In this document: positions 53,347 through 62,401 of the stretch, in pieces
Numbering within the stretch: the first letter of the stretch is position 1
Layout: every line of letters begins with the position of its first letter
NCBI RefSeq assembly: GCF_002934605.1
Contig: NZ_PTJC01000006.1
Location: 1,116,001-1,180,000, forward strand
DNA length: 64,000 bases
Direction of reading: 5' to 3'
From: Neolewinella xylanilytica
GTDB taxonomy: Bacteria; Bacteroidota; Bacteroidia; Chitinophagales; Saprospiraceae
Notes under the pieces: model-generated
Databases searched by the model: none
What the model was told of the DNA's origin: nothing
What the model saw: the letters and a program-made list of their open reading frames with translations, nothing else
Position numbers and translations under genes: made by a program

Positions 53347-53745
53347 CTATTCCGGCAAGCCGCCTTCCTGTTTGGCACACTCACGGCAGAAACCGGATAC
53401 CGTCGCATTGAAATTCACGGAGCGGTAACCCGTCGGCAGCCGAACCACTACCTCCTGCTCCATGCACTCCACCCGTTCACAGGAAAGGCAGCGGAAATGG
53501 AGGTGCTCGTGGTGGTGATCATCTCCTCGACACTCGGCGCACAGGGCAAAATATTGCACGCCGTCGGTAGCTACCACGCGATGGACTACCCCGTCTTCCC
53601 ACAACCGCTTCAGGGTGCGGTAAATCGTGGCCCGATTGACGGATTCGCCGAGCCGGCGTTCCAACATCTCGTGGCTGAATGCCGTCGAGGCGGATTCGAA
53701 TTCGGATAATATGGCGGTACGGGCGGCGGTATTGCGACGGGACAT
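53347..53745 (-). CDS. Fur-family metal-responsive regulator (Zur/Fur type)
   Basis: Cytosolic DNA-binding protein of 132 aa. The N-terminal winged-helix domain contains ATIYRTLKRLWEDGVVHRV, typical of Fur proteins. The C-terminal metal part has DDHHHEHLHFRCLSCERVEC and GFCRECAK, giving two CxxC pairs for a structural zinc and a cluster of histidines for regulatory metal. It is divergent from a lipoprotein and a TonB receptor and separated from them by an operator-like palindrome, so zinc or iron control of that uptake unit is likely. Confidence 0.87.
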   Translation of the reverse strand: MSRRNTAARTAILSEFESASTAFSHEMLERRLGESVNRATIYRTLKRLWEDGVVHRVVATDGVQYFALCAECRGDDHHHEHLHFRCLSCERVECMEQEVVVRLPTGYRSVNFNATVSGFCRECAKQEGGLPE

Positions 53746-53755
53746 GATCTAATTA

Positions 53756-53797
53756 TTGCGACTTAGTTGCATTTGTAAAGATAGCCATTATCTTTGG
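53756..53797. promoter_or_regulatory. Divergent promoters with Fur/Zur-operator-like palindrome
   Basis: TTGCGACTTAGTTGCAT (53756-53772) is a 17-base imperfect palindrome (6 of 8 pairs) around a central T. Next to it AAAGATA-gccat-TATCTTT (53777-53795) is a perfect inverted repeat holding the minus-strand -7 box for the Fur gene and the plus-strand TATCTTTGG for the lipoprotein gene. The 17-base element covers the plus-strand TTGC -33 box (53767-53770). Confidence 0.6.
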
Positions 53798-53829
53798 GGC
53801 AACAAACACCCCAACTAAAGCCATAAGCT

Positions 53830-54387
53830 ATGCTACGTATTCTCTTATTTCTATGTGTCCTCACCGTTTTTGCCTGCGGTAATGACGACGATCCCATCAT
53901 TCCGAACGAGGAAGAGATCATTACCGACCTGGTGTATGTGCTTACGCCGGCCGATTCCGGATCGATGGTGACCATGACGTTCTCGGATCCGGATGGCGAC
54001 GGAGCGCAGGAGGCGCAAATCACCGTGAGCGACTCGCTGATGGCCAACACTACCTATTCCGGCGTCCTGGCACTGACCAACGCTTCCGATCCCGCTAACC
54101 CGGAAAACATCACCGCCGAAATCCTGGATGAAGATGAAGAGCATCAGTTCTTCTTCGTTCCCGGTGGAGGGCTCAATGCCACCCTTGCCTACGGGGATCA
54201 GGATAGCGATGGCAATCCAGTTGGAATCATTACGGAGGTGCAAACGGGAAGTGCTTCCGACGGTACGCTGCGGATTATTCTTCGCCACGAGCCCGATAAA
54301 AGCTCCGGAGCCACTATTTCCGACCCTACCGGTGCGGGCGGAGAAACCGACATTGAGGTTACCTTTCCGGTAACGATTACTAACTGA
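53830..54387 (+). CDS. Small lipoprotein preceding TonB receptor
   Basis: Lipoprotein of 185 aa with lipobox VFAC (C16 lipidated). The following region is acidic (GNDDDPIIPNEEE) and then consists of about eight strands, including TMTFSDPDGDGAQEAQITVSD and HQFFFVPGGGLNATLAYGDQDSDG. No named family is certain from sight. It is first in an operon with the TonB receptor (seven bases between stop and start), so a substrate-capturing surface partner is the most likely role. Confidence 0.7.
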   Translation: MLRILLFLCVLTVFACGNDDDPIIPNEEEIITDLVYVLTPADSGSMVTMTFSDPDGDGAQEAQITVSDSLMANTTYSGVLALTNASDPANPENITAEILDEDEEHQFFFVPGGGLNATLAYGDQDSDGNPVGIITEVQTGSASDGTLRIILRHEPDKSSGATISDPTGAGGETDIEVTFPVTITN

Positions 54388-54394
54388 TCCCGTA

Positions 54395-56659
54395 TTGCGC
54401 TTTATTACGCTGCTATCCTGTCTGCTGCTGCTCCCCGGCATCGTACGGTCGCAAGCCTGTTCCGGCACCGTGACCGGCGTGATAACGGACGAGCACGAAA
54501 CCGAACGACTCGCTTTCGCTTCCATCTACCTGGTGGAGGCGGAGCGGGGCGTACAGGCGGACGAAAACGGGCGATTTTCCATTAGCGATGTCTGCCCCGG
54601 GCCCTTAACGCTTCGGTTCAGTCACATCGGTTGCGATCCCCGACAAATCGCTTTCACGTTTACGGGGGACACCTCCCTGCAGGTCTATCTGCACCACCAC
54701 GATAATTATACCGAAACCGTAACGGTCAACAGCAGTACCGCCAGGCTACCGTACGAAGAGCGCCTGGATCGCCAGGCGGACCGACAGTTGAGCACGGTTC
54801 TCGAAGGTATCGCCGGGGTTAGCAGCCTGCGGACGGGCGCTACCGCCTCGAAGCCGGTTTTCGATGGGTTGTACGGCAATCGCCTCAGCATCCAGAATAA
54901 CGGCATCGCCCAATCCGGCCAGCAGTGGGGGAACGATCACGCTCCGGAGATCGATCCCTGGGTGGCCGCTTACGTGCGGGTGGTGGAAGGGGTGGACGCC
55001 CTGCGTTACGGGGGGAGCACCTTGGGGCCTACCGTCCTGATCGAACCCTCCCCATTGACCTCCCGGACGGAGGGTGGCGGTAAAGTTGCTTACGGACTTC
55101 GGAGCAACGGTTGGGGGCATACCCTCAACGCCCGGATCACCGATTCAGCCGCCGTGGCCTACCGCGTAAGCGGCACCGTAAAGTTTGCCGGAGATTTGCG
55201 CGCGCCGGATTATTACCTGACTAATACCGGACGCCGCGAGGGCAATCTGGCGGTTCAGGTCGCGAAGTTTCTTTCTCCCGCCTGGACCATTCGGGGCTAC
55301 TACAGCCTGTTCAATGCGGAGATCGGTGTGCTCCGCGGTTCCCACGTCGGAAACCTGAGCGATCTGACCGAGGCGATCGGTCGGGACGTCCCCTTCTTCA
55401 CCGAACCGGATTTCGACTACGTGATCGCAGCGCCACGGCAACGCGTCAGCCATCACCTGCTGAAGGCAGAAGCAAATTACGCGCCCTCCGACCGGGAGTC
55501 GTTCACGCTGCGCTACGGAGGACAGCTTGACAATCGCCAGGAGTTCGATGTTCGACGCGGATCGGACGACCAGGCGGCACTGGAATTGCTGCAGTTCAAT
55601 CACCTCGTGGAAGGAATCTACTCCCGGGAATTGGGTGCCGTCAGCCACCTGGAGGCGGGCGTGCAATTCGAACGAACCGACAATGCCAATCAGCCGGGCA
55701 CCGGTATCCTTCCCCTGATCCCGGACTACAACGCCACCCGCGGGGGAGCCTTTCTTACCTACCACCACAAGCCGGAACGGTTTCGCTACCACGCCGGATT
55801 GCGGTTCGACCACCAATTCTACGAGGCCATCACCATCACGCGGGAACGTCCGCTCCGAATAGCGCGCTTCGAGCACCGCTATAACAGTATAGGTGCCAGC
55901 GGCGGAGCGAGTTGGCGCATCAGTCGGGTATTGAGTATCGATTCCGAACTTACCTACCGCCAGCGTCCCCCGCAGATCAATGAGCTCTACAGCCAGGGGT
56001 TGCACCAGGGGGTAAGCGGCATCGAGGAGGGCGACCCCGCTCTGGGGCCCGAACGATCGGTAAAGAGCAGCCTGGGGGTACGCTACGGAAGCCGAAACGG
56101 TCAACTTACCCTCAACGGCAGCGCCTTCTACCAGCCGGTCGATAATTTCATCAATCTGGTTCCCCAGGAAGAATTCCGCCTGACGATCCGCGGCGCGTTT
56201 CCCGTGTTCCGCTATAGTAGCGTCGATGCCTTGCTCTGGGGCGGTAAATTCAGCCTACTGGCGGAAATCGGAAAGCTGGTCGTGGATAGCCGGATCGCTT
56301 ACGTACGGGGGACGGACCGCGACGACGAGCTGCCCCTGGTCTACATTCCTCCGCTCAACTGGCGTACTACCCTCGGCTATCCGGTGGGGGAGCGCTTCGA
56401 CCTGTCGGGAACCGTGCAGTGGGTAGCCCGCCAGGATCACCTGTTGCCAAGCCAGGATTTTTTGCCCCCACCTCCTGCCTATACCCTGTTTAGCCTACGG
56501 CTATCGAAACGATGGGAGTGGAAAGGTAAAAACCTTACCACCGAGATAGAAGCAGAGAACCTGCTCAACGAAGCTTACCGCGATTACCTCGACCGCCAAC
56601 GCTACTACGCCGATAGTCCGGGCAGGAGCCTGAATATTCGTCTTACGTATAGTTGGTAG
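54395..56659 (+). CDS. TonB-dependent receptor, probable metal (zinc or iron) uptake
   Basis: Outer-membrane receptor of 754 aa from a TTG start at 54395. After a signal peptide (ending VRSQ) comes a carboxypeptidase-D-regulatory-like domain (GTVTGVITDEHETERLAFASIYL), a LHHHDNYTETVTV stretch whose histidines may bind metal, the plug (LEGIAGVSSLRTGATASKPVFDGLYGNRL), and a barrel ending with LNIRLTYSW. Another His-containing plug segment is GQQWGNDHAPEIDPW. Its divergence from a Fur-family gene with a palindromic operator supports metal control. Confidence 0.85.
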   Translation: MRFITLLSCLLLLPGIVRSQACSGTVTGVITDEHETERLAFASIYLVEAERGVQADENGRFSISDVCPGPLTLRFSHIGCDPRQIAFTFTGDTSLQVYLHHHDNYTETVTVNSSTARLPYEERLDRQADRQLSTVLEGIAGVSSLRTGATASKPVFDGLYGNRLSIQNNGIAQSGQQWGNDHAPEIDPWVAAYVRVVEGVDALRYGGSTLGPTVLIEPSPLTSRTEGGGKVAYGLRSNGWGHTLNARITDSAAVAYRVSGTVKFAGDLRAPDYYLTNTGRREGNLAVQVAKFLSPAWTIRGYYSLFNAEIGVLRGSHVGNLSDLTEAIGRDVPFFTEPDFDYVIAAPRQRVSHHLLKAEANYAPSDRESFTLRYGGQLDNRQEFDVRRGSDDQAALELLQFNHLVEGIYSRELGAVSHLEAGVQFERTDNANQPGTGILPLIPDYNATRGGAFLTYHHKPERFRYHAGLRFDHQFYEAITITRERPLRIARFEHRYNSIGASGGASWRISRVLSIDSELTYRQRPPQINELYSQGLHQGVSGIEEGDPALGPERSVKSSLGVRYGSRNGQLTLNGSAFYQPVDNFINLVPQEEFRLTIRGAFPVFRYSSVDALLWGGKFSLLAEIGKLVVDSRIAYVRGTDRDDELPLVYIPPLNWRTTLGYPVGERFDLSGTVQWVARQDHLLPSQDFLPPPPAYTLFSLRLSKRWEWKGKNLTTEIEAENLLNEAYRDYLDRQRYYADSPGRSLNIRLTYSW

Positions 56660-56675
56660 AATTTATAAAAAGTCG

Positions 56676-56684
56676 TACTTTTGC
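56676..56684 (+). promoter_or_regulatory. Promoter for rpsT
   Basis: TACTTTTGC, -7 element, about 53 bases of leader before the ATG. Confidence 0.55.
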
Positions 56685-56741
56685 GGACTGATTCAACTCC
56701 ATCCTCGCGGCGGAGTAACGGAAAATAAAATTTAAGTATCC

Positions 56742-56996
56742 ATGGCACACCATAAGTCAGCCAAAAAGCGCATTCGTCAGGACGAGCGGAAGCGCCTGCA
56801 CAACCGCTATTACAAAAAGTCCGCCCGTACGGCAATCCGCAAACTGCGTGACCTGGAAGATCGGAGCGAAGCGGAAAAGCAGCTCCCCCGTTTGTTTAGT
56901 ATGATCGACCGGCTAGCGAAGCGGAACCTTTGGCACCAGAATAAAGCGGCTAACCTGAAATCGGGTCTGGCCCAGCACGTCAACGGTCTCGGATAG
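56742..56996 (+). CDS. rpsT: 30S ribosomal protein S20 (bS20)
   Basis: Protein of 84 aa of the small ribosomal subunit. The basic N-terminus AHHKSAKKRIRQDERKRLHNRYYKKSARTAIRKL and the C-terminal IDRLAKRNLWHQNKAANLKSGLAQHV are the S20 signature; the protein is a three-helix bundle that binds 16S rRNA. It stands alone with its own promoter and a strong terminator 35 bases after the stop. Confidence 0.97.
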   Translation: MAHHKSAKKRIRQDERKRLHNRYYKKSARTAIRKLRDLEDRSEAEKQLPRLFSMIDRLAKRNLWHQNKAANLKSGLAQHVNGLG

Positions 56997-57030
56997 TTCT
57001 TCCGCGATGATTCTCACGATTCCGCCGCAA

Positions 57031-57067
57031 AAAAAGCCCCGTTACGCTGGTCGTAACGGGGCTTTTT
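57031..57067. terminator. Bidirectional terminator between rpsT and DUF4290 gene
   Basis: AAAAAGCCCCGTTACG (57031-57046) pairs fully with CGTAACGGGGCTTTTT (57052-57067) around CTGGT. Confidence 0.85.
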
Positions 57068-57092
57068 CGTGTTGGAGAAGGGGGTAAGCGGG

Positions 57093-57788
57093 TTATCGCC
57101 TGCGTCGGTTGCGGCTACCCCGGTTCCGGCTGCTACTGCTCCGGTTGCTGTTGCTGCTACTATTGCCGCTGCTCTTTTTCTTTTTCTTCTTGCGACGACC
57201 GGATCCGTTGTCCTGCGAAGGTTGGTTGCCGGTAGGTTCACCGATTTTGGCATCCTTAGGCAGCACAAGCACTTTATCGCTTAGTTCGTAGAGGTCCTTG
57301 CGGATCATGTCCTCGTTATAAAACTTACCATCCCGCCAGTCGGTGAGCGCTACTTTCATGTAATAGGCGGCAGTATAGGTAACCAGGTCCCGCTCTGGGC
57401 CGTCCTCCATTTTCTTACCTTCCTCGATAATACGGAGCACGTTCTTGCCGTAATGCAGCATGCGCTTGTTCGTATCGGGGTAGGGCAGTGGCTCGGGAGT
57501 TTTCCCTTCCGCATCCGGTGTGGCGTTAATTCCGTCCGGAATGATTACGTTCAGCTCGCCGCCGGCAATTCGGAAAGCATGCTTCCACAGGCGTTCCTCG
57601 TAGTTTTCCTGCTGCTTGACACTGGGTTGCATCTGCAGCATGAGTTTGAGCACACGCTCTACGTAGGATTGCCGATCGTCGGCGTTCTCGATTTCGTTGG
57701 CTTTCTGCAGCAATTCCTGGACGTTTCGTCCGTATTCACTGTAGATCAACTCGTCTTTGCTGGTGTTGTAGGCTATGTCCCACTCCAT
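57093..57788 (-). CDS. DUF4290-family protein with basic low-complexity tail
   Basis: Cytosolic protein of 231 aa. The beginning (AYNTSKDELIYSEYGRNVQELLQKA) and central YPDTNKRMLHYGKNVLRIIEEGKKM and VTYTAAYYMKVALTDWRDG segments define DUF4290, a Bacteroidota family without a known function. The last 40 residues are almost only Lys, Ser, Asn and Arg (KKKKKK then SSGNSSSNSNRSSSSRNRG, ending RRRR), a composition seen in RNA-binding tails. It converges on rpsT. Confidence 0.8.
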   Translation of the reverse strand: MEWDIAYNTSKDELIYSEYGRNVQELLQKANEIENADDRQSYVERVLKLMLQMQPSVKQQENYEERLWKHAFRIAGGELNVIIPDGINATPDAEGKTPEPLPYPDTNKRMLHYGKNVLRIIEEGKKMEDGPERDLVTYTAAYYMKVALTDWRDGKFYNEDMIRKDLYELSDKVLVLPKDAKIGEPTGNQPSQDNGSGRRKKKKKKSSGNSSSNSNRSSSSRNRGSRNRRRR

Positions 57789-57840
57789 CGGGTAATACTT
57801 TTATTAACGTGTTTGTTTGGTTGCGGCCGCTCGCCCTGGC

Positions 57841-59679
57841 TTACTCTACGGTTACCGATTTGGCGAGGTTACGGGGCTGGTCGACGTTACGTCCCAGCTC
57901 CACCGCAATGTGGTAGCTAAGTAGCTGCAGCGGAATGACGGAAAGCAGCGGCGAGAGTTGTTCTTCCGTAGCAGGAATTTCTATAACGTGATGAGCCATG
58001 GAACTGATGGCCGTTTCTCCTTTCGGAACGACGGCGATCACGACCCCTTTACGGGCCAATACCTCTTGCACGTTGCTGATAATCTTTTCGTAGGCCGACT
58101 GGTTGGTTGCCGTGACGATGACCGGCATGGTCTCGTCGATTAGCGCGATCGGGCCGTGCTTCATTTCCGCGGCAGGATAGCCTTCCGCGTGAATGTAGCT
58201 GATTTCCTTAAGCTTCAGCGCACCTTCCAGGGCCACGGGGAAGTTGTAGCCACGGCCCAGGTACAGCGCGTTGTGGTGGTGCTTGATCTCCTTGGCGATG
58301 TAGCGGATATGCTCGTCGGCCTTCAGGCACTCTTTCACTTTCTCCGGAATGCTTTCCAGCTCGGTGACCAGGGTCTGGAAGGTCGTATTGCTGACCGTGC
58401 TCAACTTCTGGGCCATGCTGAGGGCCAACAGTGTCAGTACGGTAACTTGTCCGGTAAATGCTTTGGTACTGGCAACGCCGATTTCCGGGCCGGCGTGGAT
58501 GTAGCTTCCCGCGTCCGTCAGTCGCGCGATGCTGCTGCCTACGGAATTGACGATGCCATAGATCATGGCACCTTTCTGTTTGGCTAACTCCAGAGCCGCC
58601 AGGGTGTCGGCCGTTTCTCCGCTCTGGCTAAGTGCGATGACGATATCCCGTTCGTTGAGGATGGGATTGCGGTAACGGAATTCGCTCGCGTATTCAACTT
58701 CGACCGGAATCCGGGCGAGGTCCTCAATAAGATACTCGCCGATCAGGCCGGAATGATAGCTCGTGCCACAGGCAACGATGATGATCCGGTTCGCCCGGAC
58801 GAAGCGGTTGGCGTACTCTTCCAGTCCCCGCAGGGTGACCCGGTTTTCCTTGCTGCTGATGCGGCCGCGCATCGCGTCGAAAATAGTGGTCGGCTGCTCG
58901 TAAATCTCCTTGAGCATGAAGTGCTCGTACCCGTTCTTTTCCAGCGCCTCGATCTGCATATCCAGTTCCTGGATGAAAGGCGGCTGCGATTCGTTTTCGG
59001 TATTCTTGATTTCAAGCCCTTTCTCCAGGGTAATGGTAGCGATCTGGTTGTCGTCGAGATAGACTACGCGGCGGGTGCTGTCGAGAAAAGGGGAGGCATC
59101 CGAGCCGATAAAGTATTCCCCTTCGCCGATGCCTACGACGAGCGGACTTGCCTTGCGGGCTCCCACCAGTACGGAAGGGTTGCGGCTGTCGACCACCGCG
59201 ATCGCGTAAGCTCCCTCTACCCGCATCAATGCGAGGCGAACGGCTTCTTCCAGGGCGAGGTCGCCTTCATCCTGGATCTCCTCGATGAGGTGTACCAGTA
59301 CCTCGGTATCCGTTTCGCTTTCGAAGCGGTGCCCCTCGGCGATGAGGGCATTCTTTAACACCGCATAATTTTCAATGATCCCGTTGTGCACCAGCGCCAG
59401 GCGTCCGTTGCCTCCGGTATGGGGGTGGGCATTGACGTCATTCGGTTCCCCGTGGGTGGCCCAACGGGTATGACCTATCCCGACCATGCCGGTAGTATTG
59501 TTGTTCGCAATTTCCTCCCGGAGCGCGGCGACTTTGCCCTTCTTTTTCCAGATAGAAAGCGAATCGCTCAGAATGGCAATACCGGCGCTGTCGTAGCCCC
59601 GGTATTCGAGCCGTTCAAGCCCTTTAATGATTAAAGCATCGGCTTGGCGGTGGCCGATATATCCAACAATTCCGCACAT
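57841..59679 (-). CDS. glmS: Glutamine-fructose-6-phosphate aminotransferase (isomerizing)
   Basis: Cytosolic enzyme of 612 aa making glucosamine 6-phosphate for peptidoglycan and lipopolysaccharide. The catalytic Cys follows the initiator Met ([32 protein letters not shown]); [18 protein letters not shown] and HNGIIENY complete the glutaminase site. Two SIS domains carry [18 protein letters not shown] and [41 protein letters not shown]-type segments, and the C-terminus ends [11 protein letters not shown] as usual. Its upstream region has a strong hairpin overlapping a promoter box, see that entry. Confidence 0.96.
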   Translation of the reverse strand: [612 protein letters not shown]

Positions 59680-59780
59680 AGCATGGAGAAATTAAAAAGT
59701 AGGGGATTAGGTGAGGACAGTATTAGGGATCGTAGCTGGTATTTCGTCGATAACGACCGCAGCCATGGCACTTTGGAGCT

Positions 59781-59816
59781 ACCGGCGAAGGTAGGAAGCA
59801 ATAGCCTACCGCCGGT
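59781..59816 (-). promoter_or_regulatory. Hairpin overlapping the glmS promoter box
   Basis: ACCGGC and GGTAGG (59781-59786, 59790-59795, with GAA between) pair with CCTACC and GCCGGT (59805-59816) in 12 pairs. On the minus strand the loop-side strand contains TACCTTCG (59786-59793), a -7-like box about 107 bases before the glmS ATG. It could also be the terminator of the DUF4270 gene. Confidence 0.5.
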
Positions 59817-59872
59817 AAGTCACCGCGTGTTCATTGGATAGAACGTACGTTTTAAGTCAAAGTTGCCATTAA

Positions 59873-61321
59873 CTAGTTCAACTCGGTGAACGTGACGCGG
59901 ATGCGCGCCGGATCGGTGCCCGCCTGGGGTCCGTTAAGCAGCACCCGCGCGGCATCTTTAGCCGCTACGGGTTCGAATAGGCCGGTGGCAGTGGATCCAT
60001 AATCGGCGGCGTCCAGGGGATATACCCGCAAGTACAAGCGGGGGGGAGCCTGTCCGTCGATAATGCGTTGCATTTGCAAACTGAAGGACACCTCGTAACG
60101 GTAAGCGTCACCTTCCGACTGTAAATTCCCGTCGAGGAAGAAGTTGGCATTGGCCGTCAAGGCATTCGGTGCGGCACCGGTACGGATCAATTCGATCTTA
60201 TCCTGAATCGCGATCAGGGGGGCGGTGTTGCTAGGGCGATAAAACAACTCTAGACGTTCGGGGAGCGGGTATTTACCATAATTAACGCCTTCCACGTCAG
60301 CTACCGGAATCTCCAGTACGGCCCGGTTGATAATCGTTCCTTCCCATTCGCTGAGGTCCCCGAAGTTGATCTCCGTCATTAGGCTCCCCTCCCCGGCCAG
60401 GCTGATCAATTCGTTGTCCGCCGCTGAATCCAGCAGGGGGGCTACCAAGGCGTTGGCATAATCGTAGCGGTAGTTGGGAATAGCTAGCGGCACCGAAATA
60501 CGGTAGAATTTAGGCTGGCCCACGGAATCAGTGTAGTATACGTTCAGCCCGGAATACGGTGTGACGTTGGAGGGTTCCTGCGGCTGGAAGTTGACCAGCC
60601 CTTCGGAAGGATCCGTAGGTGCCAGGTAAATGCCGGGAAAGGCCATTTGAAAGGTGGAGTCCGAACGATAGACGTCCGCACTCAGGTTCTGCAGCCGGGT
60701 GCCCAGCGCATCGGTGAGCCGGATACGGGCGTGGGGTTGGCTCCCCGCATTACTGAAGTTCGCGGTATCCCGCACGAAGGTTGGCGTGAGGCTCACGTTG
60801 AAGGTCGAAGCGTAGCCAAGATCTTGCGGTAGGGTCTCCGGCTCGAAGGAGGAATAGTAATTCGATCCGGCGATGCGCAGCGGTTCGGCCAGCTCCAGCG
60901 CCCGGTAGGGGAAGGTGCGGCCCGGTCCGTAGATCCCGGCGAAGGTATCGATGGGAAGGAGGAGGACCACCGAGTCGATCGTCGTGTTCTGCCGGGTGAC
61001 GAACTCCGGAATCACGGTCAGCTCGGTAGAGGTGCGCGGGAGACGCGGGGTAAGGTAAACGCTATGATTGGTGTATCCGAAGGTAGGTTCGTCGATGCGC
61101 CCGAAGGAAAATCCGGGGCCCTGCACGTACCGGGAGGAGCCTCCGGAAGTACCGTTGATGATCAACAGGCTGTCTTCTCCGACCACGCGGGTAGTGAAGG
61201 GAATAGCGGTTGTTTCCCCGACCCCGGTGCGGTCCTCTTCCAACAGGTCGGATCCAACCGTTATCGGATCGGTACAGGCACCCAGCAGGAATAGGGCTAG
61301 CAGGGCGATAAATAGTTTCAT
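59873..61321 (-). CDS. DUF4270-family lipoprotein
   Basis: Lipoprotein of 482 aa from the ATG at 61321; the frame is longer but this start gives the leader KLFIALLALFLLGAC with the cysteine of the lipobox. The mature part consists of strand-rich domains (TRVVGEDSLLIINGTSGGSSRYVQGPG, RAVLEIPVADVEGVNYGKYPLPERLELFY) typical of DUF4270, an outer-membrane-attached family of Bacteroidota with unknown role. It is often found, as here, next to the GT5 and pantothenate genes. Confidence 0.82.
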   Translation of the reverse strand: MKLFIALLALFLLGACTDPITVGSDLLEEDRTGVGETTAIPFTTRVVGEDSLLIINGTSGGSSRYVQGPGFSFGRIDEPTFGYTNHSVYLTPRLPRTSTELTVIPEFVTRQNTTIDSVVLLLPIDTFAGIYGPGRTFPYRALELAEPLRIAGSNYYSSFEPETLPQDLGYASTFNVSLTPTFVRDTANFSNAGSQPHARIRLTDALGTRLQNLSADVYRSDSTFQMAFPGIYLAPTDPSEGLVNFQPQEPSNVTPYSGLNVYYTDSVGQPKFYRISVPLAIPNYRYDYANALVAPLLDSAADNELISLAGEGSLMTEINFGDLSEWEGTIINRAVLEIPVADVEGVNYGKYPLPERLELFYRPSNTAPLIAIQDKIELIRTGAAPNALTANANFFLDGNLQSEGDAYRYEVSFSLQMQRIIDGQAPPRLYLRVYPLDAADYGSTATGLFEPVAAKDAARVLLNGPQAGTDPARIRVTFTELN

Positions 61322-61387
61322 ATGGTTCTTTATGTATGCGATAAAAACAACTACGGGCAAGGCGGGCTAAGCGCAGGAGAAAGTAAA

Positions 61388-61422
61388 CGAGCCCTCCCCA
61401 TGACGTACGGGAAGGACTCGTG
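61388..61422 (-). terminator. Hairpin after the GT5 gene
   Basis: ACGAG, CCT and CCC (61388-61400) pair with GGG, AGG and CTCGT (61410-61422) with two C-A mismatches, 38 bases after the stop codon on the minus strand. Confidence 0.45.
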
Positions 61423-61459
61423 GGTTATCCATAGAGGGCTCTGATCCGATCGGGGTTGG

Positions 61460-62284
61460 CTACTTTTCTACTTCCGCGGCTAAAAGTTCCTTGTAAAAGG
61501 CAACGCTGGCCTTGGGGGCCTCCTCTCCCTGTACGTTCAGCACGGGGATATCGGCCTTCGCTAGTGCCTCGTTCAGGTTGTCATGAAGGTCCGCGCTACC
61601 ACGGATCACGGCATCGCTGTATTTGATCGCGCCGCGGTGCAGGGCGGGCTTCCCGTCTTCGAGGTAAGGGGCCAGGTCGTCCTCACTGAGGGCGTTGATG
61701 CTCGCCTTGATCGCGAAGTCGTCGGTGATGTGCTCCTCGGGGCCGCTCTGGTAGAGGCTGTAAACGATCTTGCTGTTTTTGAACAGCGGCTCGTTCTTGT
61801 AGGCCGTGCGGAGGTAGAAGGGGATGAGGCTCGTCATCCATCCGTGAACGTGAATGATGTCGGGCGGCCAGCCAAACTTGCGGACCGTTTCGATCACGCC
61901 CTTACTGAAGAACACCGCCCGGTCGGCGTTGTCGTCGAAAGGATTGCCGGCCTTGTCGACGTGGACGAACTTACGCTTGAAGAAGTCTTCGTTATCCAGG
62001 AAGTAAACCTGCATCCGCACCCCCTTGTCGGGCAGGGAGGCAACCTTGATGATGAGCGGGTAGTCGTCGTCGTCAACGATGATATTCATGCCGGAAAGGC
62101 GGACGACTTCGTGGAGGCGATGGCGGCGTTCGTTGATGGTTCCGTAGCGTGGCATGAGCACGCGGATTTCCATTTGCTTCTTCTGTAAGTAGGGGGCGAG
62201 GGCCCTCACGGTGGTGGCTATTTCGGTCAGCTCCGTGTAGGGATCCATTTCCTGGGTTACAATCAGGACCTTGGTTTTACTCAT
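61460..62284 (-). CDS. Glycogen/starch-synthase N-terminal-domain (GT5) protein
   Basis: Cytosolic protein of 274 aa. It begins KVLIVTQEMDPYTELTEIATTVRALAPYLQKKQMEIRVLMPRYG, the ADP-glucose-synthase N-terminal domain, and has DIIHVHGWMTSLIPFYLRT with the typical WMT element. The C-terminal GT-B half that holds the nucleotide-sugar site is absent, so it may be a binding or regulatory protein; a short form of this kind is common in Bacteroidota next to panC. It is divergent from panC. Confidence 0.85.
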   Translation of the reverse strand: MSKTKVLIVTQEMDPYTELTEIATTVRALAPYLQKKQMEIRVLMPRYGTINERRHRLHEVVRLSGMNIIVDDDDYPLIIKVASLPDKGVRMQVYFLDNEDFFKRKFVHVDKAGNPFDDNADRAVFFSKGVIETVRKFGWPPDIIHVHGWMTSLIPFYLRTAYKNEPLFKNSKIVYSLYQSGPEEHITDDFAIKASINALSEDDLAPYLEDGKPALHRGAIKYSDAVIRGSADLHDNLNEALAKADIPVLNVQGEEAPKASVAFYKELLAAEVEK

Positions 62285-62401
62285 ATCTTCGGATCGCGTT
62301 TCAGATTTTTGTTAACGGGACCGACCGCCATTGCCGCCGGGCACGGGAGCCCACACCTGGCTCCAAGAGTCGCAAAGTTACAAAATATTGCGCAGACCCC
62401 C

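Noticed and set aside
59680-59872. glmS ribozyme or riboswitch
   Set aside because: The short leader and the sequence show none of the conserved core of the Firmicutes glmS ribozyme; only a simple inverted repeat is present.
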